From Periconia sp. R9002 (lineage: Eukaryota; Ascomycota; Dothideomycetes; Pleosporales; Periconiaceae): DNA of 64,000 nt. The position numbers and the translations under genes are program-made. Shown piece after piece: positions 11,250-23,401 of the stretch. The notes below the pieces were generated by a model. That model was not told the DNA's origin, searched no databases, and saw only the letters and a program-made list of their open reading frames with translations. The stretch is from positions 186,001 through 250,000 of the forward strand of contig JAMAHW010000020.1 in the NCBI GenBank assembly GCA_023627715.1, read 5' to 3'. Position 1 is the first letter of the stretch. Every line of letters starts with the position of its first letter.

Positions 11250-12605
11250 ATGTTGGCTCGATCGGCTCTTCGTTCAGCGCGCTCGGCCGGCGCTGCAGCC
11301 CGCAATGCTGCCAGCAAAACGTCTTCGGTACGACCCCCGATCATGCCATCCAAGCCCACACAGCTCCCGCGAGCTTCCCCGTATCCATCAATCTCTATAT
11401 TCCATCGCTACAAGGCTCCATCGTGTCAATTGGTTACGCTGCTAATGCATTGGGTGGTATAGCGCGCTGCCTCGACTTCCAGCTCCACAGCCGAGGGAGC
11501 TGCCTCGTCCTGGAAGACGAACGCTCTCCCTGTCGGCGCCACGGCTTTCGCAATCGGTACCACCGCCTGGTACTTCCACTTGTACGGACGCAATGTCGAT
11601 GCCATGACTCCGGCTGAAGAAGGGTGAGTGATGGATTTCTCCCTGCAGAGGGGTCGCCGAGGCAAAGAGCTGCGCTACTTGGATCGGCAACGGAATGTAC
11701 ATATGGCTAACTCTATCTACCTCTTCAGTCTCCACCCAACTTCCTACCCATGGGAGCACACCAAATGGTACAAGACCTTTGATCACCAGGCGTGAGTAAT
11801 TTCCAGTCCCTTCTCAATGAGAGAGCTAAACTGAACTGTGCATCTAGCCTCCGTCGTGGTTTCCAGGTCTACCGCGAAGTCTGCGCATCTTGCCATTCCA
11901 TCTCCCGCATTCCCTACCGCGCGCTTGTTGGTACCATAATGACCGTCGACGAAGCCAAGGCTCTTGCTGAAGAGAACGAATACGACACCGAGCCCAACGA
12001 TGAGGGTGAGATCGAAAAGCGCCCTGGAAAACTTTCCGACTATCTTCCTTCTCCTTACAAGAACGACGAAGCTGCTCGTGCTGCCAATAACGGTGCCCTT
12101 CCCCCGGATCTATCCCTCATGGTCAAGGCTCGCCACGGTGGCTGTGACTACATCTTCAGCTTGTTGACCGGCTACCCCGAGGAACCTCCTGCGGGAACCG
12201 TCGTGCCAGAGGGCCTCAACTTCAACCCCTACTTCCCCGGCACTGGAATTGCTATGGCCCGTGTGCTTTACGACGATTTGGTCGAGTACGAGGATGGAAC
12301 CCCCGCTTCCACTTCGCAGATGGCGAAGGACGTGGTCGAATTCTTGAACTGGGCTGCTGAGCCTGAGATGGACGACCGAAAGAAGATGGGCTGGAAGGTG
12401 TTGGCCGTCAGCAGCGTGCTTTTTGCTCTCTCCGTATGGGTCAAGAGGTATGTCATAGATTCCAAAACCATCTCCTTCATAAACATGCATCTAACTGTCT
12501 CTCTACAGGTACAAGTGGGCTCCTCTCAAGTCGAGAAAGATTGCCTACAACCCGCCAATCAAGCCGGGCCCCAAGAAGTTTACTTCACCCACCGAGAAGT
12601 CATAA
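11250..12605 (+). CDS. CYT1: Cytochrome c1, heme protein of complex III (332 aa)
   Basis: Heme c subunit of the mitochondrial bc1 complex; passes electrons from the Rieske protein to cytochrome c at the outer face of the inner membrane. Exons are 11250-11327, 11463-11623, 11729-11791, 11848-12447 and 12509-12605. The N-terminus ([14 protein letters not shown]...) is a classic bipartite presequence: basic amphipathic, then a hydrophobic stretch ([14 protein letters not shown]). Heme binding CASCH is at residues 113-117. The axial Met is in [13 protein letters not shown], about residue 237. The C-terminal anchor is [19 protein letters not shown], followed by the conserved YKW, split by the last intron, and [10 protein letters not shown]. 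All conserved features are present; the stop is TAA at 12603. Confidence 0.96.
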
Positions 12606-13327
12606 GCAAAGTGTGGGATGTTAGAGGTTGGGTGAAGACAGAGATAGCGAAGTGTGTTTTATACTTGTACATTGACAGCTATTCGCTCAAAAGAACGAGA
12701 CTCCAAGATTTCCTTGACATGTGAAGCTGGTATAGATGTTGTTTCCTTGTGTTTTCTTAGTGTATGGGTGTGTGGTGAGCGTTCTACTGATGTAGCGTGT
12801 ATATCATTGAATGCAAGAAATAACAAACTCAAGTCGTATGGTTGTGTTAGCTTTCGGCATGCATACATATACATGGTACCTAGGTACATACAAACATATA
12901 TGTACCTATGTATGTACATGTACATGTAACTTTGAACATTATGTAATGTCAACTGGTTACTTACACATACATTTATCTCCATTTATGTAGTTCTCTGTTC
13001 ACGCATGCTTCTTTGCAGGATAGACGTTTTTAAGGATTCGCAATGAATAAAGGAGAGCTTTTTGGCTCTTTCCCATAAAGAATCTACTGTTGAGTTGATT
13101 TCGTGCGTGATGGTGCAGGTCAACATTTGAACTGATGTTAGAAGGACCAGTCACGTGATGCGATTCCAGGCCGACGCCTTGGCAAGCTCGACGCGCAAGT
13201 GCCGTCAAGCTCCAAGCTCCATCATCACCGGGGCCGTATCACTGAACAGACACTCTCACGTTGAATCCCACATACAAATCTCCCGCAACCTCAATCTCAA
13301 ACCGACCGACTCGACAGGATATTCAAG
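12606..13327. other. Intergenic with TACATG/TATGTA-rich tract
   Basis: About 720 bases between CYT1 and PRE7. Positions 12860-12935 are dominated by TACATA, ATGTA and GTACATG units with many small palindromes. No gene is supported. Confidence 0.5.
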
Positions 13328-14170
13328 ATGGCTGCAATTTTTAGCGGTGCACCTCCACAAGGCGGCCCAGGCTATTCGTTCACTCAAACTCCCAGAGCTG
13401 TCCCGTCAGGCGAACGACAGCACGGCTTCTACCCGTATGGATCTTGGGACAAATGAGCAAACAGAAGCTGATACTTTTATAGGTACACTGACAATGGCGG
13501 TTCAACACTTGGTATCTCCGGTGCAGACTTCTCCATCCTCGCAGGAGATACTCGATCAACGAGCGGATACAACATCAACACTCGATACGCTCCTAAGCTC
13601 TTCAAGATTGGCGGGGAAGGACCAGATAACAAGGGCGCACGGATAGTACTGTCAGTCGTCGGTTTCGCTGCTGATGGTGACGCACTGAAAGAGCGTCTGG
13701 ACACTATTGTCAAGATGTACAAGTACCAGCATGGCAAGCCCATGTCCGTAGCCGCTTGTGCCCAACGGTTGAGTCATATTCTTTACAACAAGCGATTCTT
13801 CCCATACTACGTTCACGCTATTCTCGGGGGTCTGGATGAGGAAGGCAAGGGCGCACTTTACTCCTACGATCCGGTCGGAAGTTATGAGAGGGAACAGTGT
13901 AGGGCAGCCGGCGCAGCAGCATCGTTGATTATGCCTTTCTTGGATAACCAGGTCAACTTCAAGAATCAATACATGCCTGGCAGCGGTACTGGACACGACC
14001 TAAAGGCAAAGGAGGCGGCACCTCTACCACGCGATCATGTGGAAAGTTTGGTGCGGGATGCGTTCACCAGCGCGGTGGAAAGGCATATCGAGGTTGGTGA
14101 TGGCTTGCAGATGATGATTATCACGAAGGACGGCATACAAGAATCATTCACACCCCTCAAGCTAGACTAA
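13328..14170 (+). CDS. PRE7: 20S proteasome subunit beta-6 (264 aa)
   Basis: Non-catalytic beta subunit of the 20S proteasome core (yeast Pre7, human PSMB1). Exons are 13328-13434 and 13483-14170 with a 48 nt intron; the join gives PYTDNGGSTLGISG, a conserved stretch of this subunit. Further family motifs are AGDTRSTSGYNINTRY, VVGFAADGDAL, SHILYNKRFFPYYVH and SYDPVGSYERE. It lacks a catalytic N-terminal Thr, as expected for beta-6. Between KLFKIGG and IVLSVVGF there is an extra GEGPDNKGAR-type loop of about seven residues compared with the yeast protein; the frame is open through it and no splice sites fit neatly, so it is probably genuine. Confidence 0.94.
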
Positions 14171-15459
14171 GAGGTGGTGGCCAAAGGAACACTGGTTCTT
14201 TGCACTGGCAATCCCAGTAAAGACGACCAAACTGTATGATCATGAAATTAATGCCGGCCTCATTAACATTGGTGTGATTCTCCAATGCCTACGACTTTCT
14301 TGCATACGGCCCCTGAGTGCTGAGTAGCAAGGAAAACAAAAGAAATAGCAAATACGAGTCACCCACACGGGCCCCATCAAGATCAGATACATATAACTAG
14401 CCATTTCTGTGAATCGTGAGAGGGTGAATCGCTGCGTTTCGACGCATCCGCACAGGCCTGGTTCCACTATAAGCCTCTTACCATGGATGCGTACAACTAG
14501 TTTTTTAAGTTGTTGAAGGATACCATTAACCATTCCAGAGCATGTTCAAAAAAGCACGTATCTGATCTCGCACTAATATTACGCTTGCGAGAGAGCAAAA
14601 TGTGGCGCCTAGTCAAGGAAACTCCGTCTTGAACGAATATGTCGTGACGCTTTAATCCGCATATATTGCTTTTTCATACTGCTAGTTCCGTACATGCAAG
14701 CGGGGCGGGCCGACGCTTAGGCATTTTCGGCGTCTTAGAGGTCGGCGAGGAGAATGTGGTCAATGTTAGTTCGCGGAATTCTCTTCCTATCATTCGTTGA
14801 CTTGCAACACTCCATTTCGTCCCCCATGTAATGTGATACTGCAGCATTGACAAACTGTCACTTGCCCCATGTGAGGAGTGAAGTTTTTTAAGTTCACGCA
14901 TTGGACATTTTGGTTCATGTTATCGAGTAGGTTACAGCGTCCTGTTCGACAAAGACGGTGTAGGGGAGTGAAGAGGATTTGAGGTTGGCCTCATCGTAAC
15001 TTTTCGCAAGTCACACGAAATTTACACTTTCAACTCTCTCTGTGCATAAATAAGGGTGTGTGCTTATACGATTCAATTCGTTGACGCTACCACTCTTTTC
15101 GCGTACATTTACCTCGGAGAGCAACGAACGACGATCTGTGGCTGGCTTCGCGCAGATTGATCTCCCAACGCTAATGCTGATACCACGACCTATACCCTGG
15201 AGGTGATCATGTTCCCATGTCTCTATACCAGAAGAAGAAGTGGAAGTAGCCAAGGGTTGATATCCCGAGCCTATATGGGCCTCCTTTTGGATCACTGGTG
15301 ACGCTTGCATTGAGACTAAAAGACGCAGATCCCGTACGTTACTCAGCTGAAGAAAAGATATCAGCTATATCCCAAGCCCGTGTAGCCGGGAGCAAAAATC
15401 GTCATCTGCTTCTCTATTTCGTGTTGTACTTGTGCAAAAAAAACAGCTTCTTCTTCACC
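14171..15459. other. Intergenic, one weak small frame
   Basis: About 1.29 kb. On the minus strand an ATG at 15310 opens a 99-codon frame ending at 15011, rich in Ser and Gly and without recognised motif; it may be chance. Its start would be divergent from the DUF2235 gene with about 150 bases between. Nothing else is seen. Confidence 0.4.
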
Positions 15460-17849
15460 ATGGGATCTCACGGCGCGGAAACTCATCCCACTGACCCATT
15501 ACAAGACCAACTCGATCACTTCCGCCAAACCAAATACTTTTCTATTAACCCGGCTGATGCCCAAGTCCCCCGCAGAAAGAAAAAATTCGTCTTGTGTTTC
15601 GATGGCACGGGTAACAAGTTCTCTGGAACGGATGCTGACTCTAACATCCTGAAAATCTATCGCATGCTTGACCGTAATGAAGATGACCAGTTCCACTATT
15701 ATCAGCCCGGGGTAAGTGGTTGTTGCCATACTGTTGGATTCGAAGTACTCTGCTAAGTAGGAGTAGATTGGGACTTATGTGGTTGCCAGTTCGAGGCAAA
15801 CGGGCTCTACCGGTAGGATTGATCGGATCAAGTCATGGTATAAGAAGGCAAAAGACTCTGCTGTTGGTACGTATTTGTAGAAAACATGCGTATGATAATA
15901 ACACTGATCGAAAAATTTGTAATTAGGCACATCATTTGATCAACATGTTATGGGTGGTTACCGGTTCCTAATGCGATACTACAATACTGGAGACGACCTA
16001 TACTTCTTTGGCTTCTCGAGAGGGGCTTACACTGCTCGCTTTCTTGCCGAGATGCTAGATCATGTTGGCTTGCTTTCGGTAAATACGTCTCAGTTACATT
16101 GCATGTTTTATTTTCGATACTGATGTTGCGGATAGGCTGGCAACGAAGAGATGTGCCATTTCGCATGGAAGACGTTTCAACGTTGGCAGTGTCGACAAGA
16201 GCGCAACGCAGAAGAGAAGCAGGAAAAGAAGCAACTGCTCGAGTTCATGTGCGCTTTTCGAGAGACTTTCAGTCGCCCCGTGTCAGCTATTCGATTCCTT
16301 GGGCTATTTGATACTGTTAATAGTGTCCCGAGGTTTGAAAGTGCCTGGATGCAGCGAAGTATGTATAATCTTCTCCCATGCTACATGCTCGATGCCGTTG
16401 ACGCCGTTTTAACTGATCACTTTCAGGCAAATTCCCGTATACCGCACGAAGCTCCGCCCGTGTAATACGACATGCAGTCTCCATCGACGAGCGTCGAGCA
16501 AAATTCCGTCAGGACCTCATCTCTGGTCCCAAACCAAATCATGGAAACCAGTATAAACACAGACGACGACATCTGCACATGCACCATGCGGCCAACGGCC
16601 ACAGCCAGCAAAACGAAGAAGGCACAGAGCAGCACAGAGGTCGTAAACCCTCGATGCCTAATGGTCGAAGAGATACACTGGCAGTTCCTGAACGCTATCG
16701 TAGCCGCTCGGAGACGGCCGGCGTCAGGAGTTTGAGCCCTGGATATTCCGAACGCTCTGGAGCCAACTCGGATGCTTCGTCCGTGTCAAACCTTTCTTTG
16801 GATGCGATCCGCAATCTTCGAGCGGAGGATGTTGAGGATGAGGGTCCCCAGGATATCAAGGAGGTGTGGTTTCCTGGATGCCATGCGGTACGTATCATCA
16901 TCTCACTCGCCGATAACCCTTCGCCAGATTTTTCTAACAACATTCTAGGACATTGGAGGTGGATGGCCATTGGACTCTGGTGAAGATGCAGCGCTATCCC
17001 ATGTTCCATTGGTATGTACTCTATTCTCAGAGATCCGCCAAACTTAACCACTGACCAAACCTACAGGTATGGATGGTCCGCGAAGCCCAACTCGCCGGAC
17101 TCGAATTCGACGATGTCAAAGTCCGAGCCCTGAATTGCACTCACATGGAACCTGATCCAGGACCCTCAGAAACCCGCCGTCCTACAAACTTCCCCGTCCC
17201 CACCATCGAAATCGACCCAGCCAGCCCGACAGCAACATACCCCGTCACCCCCTCTCCCGATGGAGCAGCAACCACCCCTAACCCCACCCCTCATGACCCC
17301 TCGAAAACCGACTATAAATTCCCATCCCAAAATCAACATCAACAACACCATCACCACACCTCCAAATTCCACACGCACCTCCACGCAGCGGCCACGCGGG
17401 GCAAAATCCACGACGTCCTCCAACGCAACAACGGCGTCTCGTCGCTCTCCGTCCTGTCCTGGAACATCATGGAGTACCTTCCCTTCCGGCGGATGGACCT
17501 GCAGGAAGACGGATCCTGGAAAGCCATCGTCTGGCCGTTGCCCAAGGGCGAGGTCCGCGACATCCCCGCCGACGCCATCATCCACTCGAGCGTCATCAAG
17601 CGCATGGAAGCCGACCCTGAGTATCGACCGGGCAACTTGATAGTTGGCGGTGGTGGTAGGGGCGTGAGGAAGGCGCCGAAAGAGTTAGGGATGGGGCAGT
17701 GGAGGGTCGTGTGTGAGGAGGGGCATCCGGTCGGGGAGTGCTTTGTGAGGAGGGATAAGCCGGTCAGGCAGAAGACTGAGGAGAACGGCGCGAAGATGGG
17801 AGGGGTTGCGGCGAATGGGCCGCAGGGGACTTTTTTGTTCGAGAATTAG
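15460..17849 (+). CDS. DUF2235 alpha/beta-hydrolase (Tle1-like phospholipase domain), 677 aa
   Basis: Predicted serine hydrolase of the DUF2235 family, which includes bacterial Tle1 type VI phospholipase effectors; fungal members have no settled function. Seven exons: 15460-15711, 15767-15866, 15927-16078, 16136-16358, 16427-16887, 16949-17011 and 17067-17849; introns are 55-68 nt. The family-opening [10 protein letters not shown] is at residues 43-52. The nucleophile elbow [10 protein letters not shown] places Ser at 148. The block [12 protein letters not shown] and the [14 protein letters not shown] block (across intron five) carry the usual acid and His region. Between them about 130 residues of polar low complexity are inserted. 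A Pro/His-rich linker lies in the last exon before the [12 protein letters not shown] tail, typical of fungal members. No signal peptide or membrane span. Confidence 0.9.
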
Positions 17850-18500
17850 GGGCTGCAGGGGTTTGTATTAAGTTTTAGGCAGAGTTTCCTCATTGTTGGT
17901 GTGGTTTATTTGTTGACGCTTACCTTTTTGCTACATAGATATTTACCCCAATTCCAACAGTGATATCAGTGTTTAGCAAGACTACTCAAAATTGTAGGCA
18001 CAGCAACAAAAACACTCGCATCTGCTATTAATACTCCGAAGCCTCTCTTATATAACCAGGATGGTTAATACACAACATTTGCAAAAAAGTGATAACGCGC
18101 TGTAATATCCCAGGTCGACTTTTGACAAATTCACCACCCACAAATGTTCTTAAAATCCCCTTCCCACTACCGGTGATACGGCACCCTGGATATACTCAGT
18201 GCCGACATTAATCGACGGTGTCCTATTACCTGCCTGATTAGGAAGGTTGGGGGAACCGTCTCAAGGTTGCTGAGTCGATCTTTGAGCTGATATATCATAT
18301 TCCTTCACCAAAAATATGAAGGTAGAAAGTCAACATGTGCGTGGATCACTACGAGGTTGAAATGTTTGATGTGTCAATTTTATTGAATCTGTTTTTATTC
18401 ATCCCTCATTTTTGATAGCGAACCTTTAGGGTATCATACACCTACACAAACCACCTGCCCTTGATCTACTTGCTCCGACGCGAACTATCCTTCCCCTCTT
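17850..18500. other. Intergenic between convergent genes
   Basis: About 650 bases between the convergent 3' ends of the DUF2235 gene and POL31. It is AT-rich and contains no supported gene. Confidence 0.5.
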
Positions 18501-20160
18501 CTAAGACCCCGGCGCCACGACCCCGATTTCCACGAGCTCAACCTCCAAGCTCTCCATATCCACCAAAACAATCTGTCCCGTCTCTTTAAACTTCGGCACT
18601 GCAACAAGAAGGACCTTCTGCCCCCCAGGGCCCTCAACAACCCGTTTACCGAATTTGTCCATGTTCCCGGAAAAGTATACATGCGGACAGACTTTCAAGA
18701 GTAACGGGTCATCGTCTTGGAAGGGATAGCACGATAATGTGTCCGGTGCGGTTGGCGCTATACACCGCCATCGAAGCATCATCTCCATGGCTTCGAGAGG
18801 CTCAACGTCTTCGACGTATCGTAGTAGATCTTGGACGGTCTGGCCGCCTGCGCCTAAGAATCGCCATCCTTCTATATAGCCTTCCCAGGGATTGGTCACA
18901 GGATCGAAGCCTTCGAGGGTTTCCTTGGACTGCGAAGGGGGGTTTACGAAGGCTCGGCTTTGTGGGAAGAGCGCAGGGTGGAGGGGTTGTTGAGGAAGAG
19001 CAACATTCGCGGGGTCAGAGTCTCCGGGTAGTATTGTTACTGGGATGGTTGGCAGAGCTTGAGAAAGGAAGGTATCAAGCTTTTCCGCAGGTGTTGAGTT
19101 ATACGAAGACGCATCGTACCCGTAATTTTTCTTTTGGCTTTTCCTGGCCGCAAAATCCTCGCGAGACAGAATCGGCGAGGCGTGAGAGAGCGAATTACCA
19201 GCGATCACTAAGCGACTAAGTTGTAAAGCTTCGGCTTGGTCTGGAGGCCCAGAAGCTTCGCCAGTCAAATACTCCAAAAGGAGGTCTAATGTGAGGTCGT
19301 CATCTTCGGTGCCTGTGATCCCCAATCCAGATACAACTGCCACTTTCTTAGCCTTTCCTCCTTTCGAATCAACCTTTGGTGCTTTTTTTATTTCTTCTCC
19401 TTTCCACCGTTCCGGTTGTGCAGGTAGGTCTGCGTACGTTGTTGCGACGACCTGGAAGGACCCGTCCGCCTGTTCGGTCCCGAGGGCTGCGAGAATGCAT
19501 CCTGTCACATATTGTGCACTAACTGTCTCTCCAGTTATGCGGAGACGTCCAGATTCGTCTTCGAGCATCATATCATCCTGGCCAGAGGGGTTGACGTACG
19601 TCTCGCGAGGTGGAGGGGCGGCTATCCAATGCTATAATTGATCAGTAGGTTGCCCCTCGACAAAAGCTGGCAATCCAAACCTCTTTTGATATATCATCCA
19701 GTACGTTGGGCTTTAGGCTCATCTCCATGTAAACTGTACCGACTACCCAGCAAAGCTCGCCTTGCCTGACGTCAAGCACTCGCTCGACATATCTTGCCTT
19801 CTCTCCGCCTAACTTATTCCAGTGTCAGCTCCACCTCTGTTTATATCTCTAACCACGCATCCCCTTAGCTCAAAGGTGTTTACCTCGAAATCCTCCCAAG
19901 CCTCCGCCGCTTTTTGCTTGACCGCATTTTTTAATTGCGCCAACCGCAAAAAGTACATATCAGCATACTGCTGCGAATATTGCCTCTCAGCACCCTTTGG
20001 TAATTCGAATGTGTGGAGAGGTTTGTATGCGGAGGCATTTCGCGGGGATGAGTTGGTGGGGTCTTGACTGTGAGATCATGAGCGAGATGCGGAATGAGTA
20101 TCTGGAAGGCTGCACTTACAATGGTTCACTTCGCAAAAGATTTCCTTCGGTCGGAGCCAT
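18501..20160 (-). CDS. POL31: DNA polymerase delta small subunit (495 aa)
   Basis: Second subunit of DNA polymerase delta (yeast Pol31/Hys2, human POLD2, fission yeast Cdc1); an inactive phosphoesterase plus OB-fold scaffold that bridges the catalytic and Pol32 subunits. Four exons in transcript order: 20120-20160, 19884-20067, 19681-19812 and 18501-19631; introns are 52, 71 and 49 nt. The N-terminal region reads QQYADMYFLRLAQLK, then the OB-fold part with GELCWVVGTVYMEM. The phosphoesterase core shows LVIAGNSLSHA, TIPVTILPGDSDPANVALPQQPLHPALFP, and CPHVYFSGNMDKFG near the end. These match the family closely, and the length is normal (about 490). Confidence 0.95.
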
Positions 20161-20607
20161 TATGAAGAGGAAAGAAGGGAGGAGAAGGTAGGCGAAAAGG
20201 ACTATGTGGTGAAGATCGGGAACAATGGTCAAAAAAGTTACCAGGATGTGTCTGAACAAGTCGATGTTGAACGGATGCGCGTAACTCGCGTTCGCGTCGC
20301 GCTTACCCAAATAGGCACACTTATATCACTGCTAATGTTGTATTACCCCATTCAATTTTGTATTGTAGATATAAACATAAGTTATACATTTGAATTAAGT
20401 AAGTAAACACAACTGCTTCTAAACTAAAAGTACAGAACGCTAGAAACGATCCAAATGCCAGAATGATAAACTACTCAATGCGAAAACTCGACTCCATATA
20501 TGCTGCATGCTCCGGGTATCAATCCAATCAATCCAGTTAATGACGTGAAGCTTCGTCTATGTATGCACACCGTGATTCCCTCTTGCTCGCTCTAAAACCC
20601 ACCATTA
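20161..20607. other. Intergenic, no gene seen
   Basis: About 450 bases, AT-rich, holding the POL31 promoter and the 3' end of the NACHT gene. No coding signal. Confidence 0.5.
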
Positions 20608-23251
20608 CTATACCCATTCGGGCATGTCTGCCGTGATCTTGGGACTCGTGATGCGCATCGTCTTTCTGTACTCCTTTAATAATGCATTTAATTCCGGATC
20701 GGACTTTTGGTAGGCCTCCCTCAGCTTGCCTCTTCCTTGAATCCACTTCTCCTCCCCGCCAATACCGAGCATCTTTCGCATGTCCTTGTTGAACTCTGAT
20801 CCATGGCGTACCATTTTGCGGTCGGCTGTCTTTATTTTGATGCGTATATAACCAGAAAGGTTCAGCCATACAGCAAGGTCGAAGAACGAAGAAATAGTAA
20901 CGTTGTGGGTGCAAGGAAGATCGAGTGACGATATGGGGTTACTGAATAGGAAATGATCGAGCGTAGCTGAGACTTCGTCCAGGTATGACAATCGGACACG
21001 TTTGGTAGATGCTTCGAGGCGGAGTGCATGTTCAATGCAGTCAGCTAATGGCTCCCAGATCTTGATTTTGCTACCTTTGGTGAGTACTGTTTTCAGGCTC
21101 CATAAATGTGCATTGGCCCAGTTCTCATCCGTGTTCAGCGAGTTGTGACCAGTGGCGGCCAGTATTTTTTGTTTCAGAGCATCGGTGTGAACAAAATCTT
21201 TTATATATCGATGCGTATAATTTACTCGGAAATGTACAAGGTCGGAAGCGGTTGCGTCAGCGATCAAATTTCCTTCGGGGGCTTGAGCTTCAAAAATACT
21301 GAGTAGGTTTTTGCATCTCGACTTCAGTAGGTTGCGCATTACCGACGTGCGGCTGAGTATCTCCGACATAGTCAGTGGTTGCGGTTCATTGCTCAAGCTA
21401 GACTTGGTATCCTGGTCTGTGGCGAAGCAGAGAGGTAATATAGAGGGATATCCATGTGCGTCTATGAGGCGAAAAAGACGAGAAGCTTGCTCAAGAGCTT
21501 TGGCGTCCATATTGTCTAGAATGTACGATAGGAGACCATCGAGGGTGGGTGGTAAAGCGTCTACGCGGTCACTTATAGTCTGAACATCGTCCGTTTCCTT
21601 TGTTGTCTGTATGAGAAGTTCTGTGCCTAAAGAAGCCCACAGATAGGTACCTCCAGCCTTGTCCACCAGGCTGTTGATGATGGCACGTTCTCGCGTACCG
21701 TCAGACTGCTCATCAGGGATACCAAACATGACATCGTTCTGATCGAACGCATTTAGTACATACGATAATATACCAGGCCGTGTCCATTTGTCGAGCTCAA
21801 TTCTTGTTCTGTCCTTGAATGCCTGCTCAAATACAGGTGTTGGTCGGCTAGAGACACAGACTTTTACATTCTCCCGGTACGTCACACTCAAGAGTATATC
21901 TAAAGCGTTGCTAGGATTGTCCTCAAGTTCGTCTAGACCGTCAATCATGAAGAAAAACTTCTTCGATGTGTCGGAGACTAATGTTTCGAAAGCTTCTCGA
22001 AGTTCGGAAAGAGAAAACGGATGTAAGCCTGCTCCATAGGATTTGAATTGACGCCAGCGATCATCGAACAGGTATTGCATAATGTTGGGATCTTGCTCCA
22101 GCGGCCCATAAATCATATCCTGGAGGGTCTCGTATAGGAGCGATCGTAACATGCCGGCCGTCGATCTTTGAAGATTGGTCCCGGAGTTCCAAATGAAAAA
22201 CCCAGCCAGGATACCGGGCGTGTGGCCCGACCAGTCCTCTAGTTTTGGGAACAGATTTTCATTTCGAAAGAGGTATTTCAGCAGCGTGCTTTTGCCAGAT
22301 CCTGGTTTGCCTGTTGCGTGATTAGCGGACATGGGGGAACAGCGATAACAATTCGGCGGTGTAATTTACCAGTCAGCCAGAATAGATTTTGTCCACCGGT
22401 TGCCCCTAGCCATTCAAGCAGTTTCGTATCTTTCTGATACCTTGGTTCAAGAATCCACTGGAGAGTGTTCTCATGAGGCGCGTTGATACTGTGCAAGCGG
22501 TCGTCTTGTTCGTCGAAGTGTAAGTTTGCGAATATCTCATTGCGAAAGTGAGCTTCATTTTCTGAGATGATGAAAGTGTCAACCAGTCTAGAGAATTCTT
22601 CTACATGCTGCTTGTTCTTAGGCGTCCATCCATTGACGTTAACCGAATCGATAGCCTTGCTCTGCCATCGGCCCCAATGCTGTGTGCGGGTATCTTCTAC
22701 ACTGAACATAGGCAGCCCCTTTTCATTCGGCTGATCCAGTGATTGTCTACTAGAAGTCAAAATCAAGCATATGCAGTAAATCAGTCATCCGTCACCTACC
22801 GTAGAACGAGCAACACCGCCGCATCCACCTCGGATCTAACAGCCCCAAGATTTTTCTTCATCAACGTCATCTCCTTTTCTTTCATTACAGTCCCAAGCGC
22901 ATCTCTCGTGGTCGCATAATTTGGTTCTCCATGGTTTAATTTTGCTTGCGCCTGGAGCACAACATCAGTAAGAGTTGTTGTTGTCTCCTTTGTCTGCTGA
23001 GCAAGCCTCAACAGAGCACCCTCGTTGATTTTGCTGGTGGACTTCCTATCTGGGCCTGATCGGTTTGAAACGTTATCGGTGATTTTCGCGTTGAGCCGGT
23101 AGAGATTGTTTGAAATACTGTTCAACACTGCGAAACTTCCCGGTTTTGCGCCTTTGTCGCTATGGTAAATCGAGTGGTCCTTTGATAACAGCTTGTCTGC
23201 GAAATCGATAGCCTGGACGATGGCTAATGCCAGCGCAATCGGCTGTGACAT
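20608..23251 (-). CDS. NACHT-domain NTPase, fungal NLR-like (844 aa)
   Basis: STAND-class P-loop NTPase of the fungal NLR type, a group that includes incompatibility and regulated cell-death receptors. Exons in transcript order: 22800-23251, 22370-22749 and 20608-22310; introns of 50 and 59 nt, joining in LVLRRQSLDQP and WLTGKPGSGKS. Residues 1-150 form a helical N-terminal domain opening with MSQPIALALAIVQAIDFADKLL, the pattern found on many fungal NACHT proteins (HeLo-like/SesA-like class; exact assignment uncertain). Walker A GKPGSGKST is at 278-286 and Walker B FFFMIDGLDEL at 396-406; CVSSRP (sensor 1) and the TYLWASL helix follow. The C-terminal half is helical, as in the DUF7791-type region, with no ankyrin, WD40 or TPR repeats. 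Upstream in-frame ATG absent; MSQP at 23251 is the best start. Confidence 0.88.
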
Positions 23252-23401
23252 GTTGACAGCTATGAACAGGTGTCCATGTCCCCTGAAGGATGTTGGGTGT
23301 GGAGCGGTTTTGATGTCGACGGCAGCGGAGTCCGAACCTAGTAAGACGTCGCAACCCCCTGTCGCTTGGCTTCCAATAGTCACGAAGCGGCGGCAACAGC
23401 C

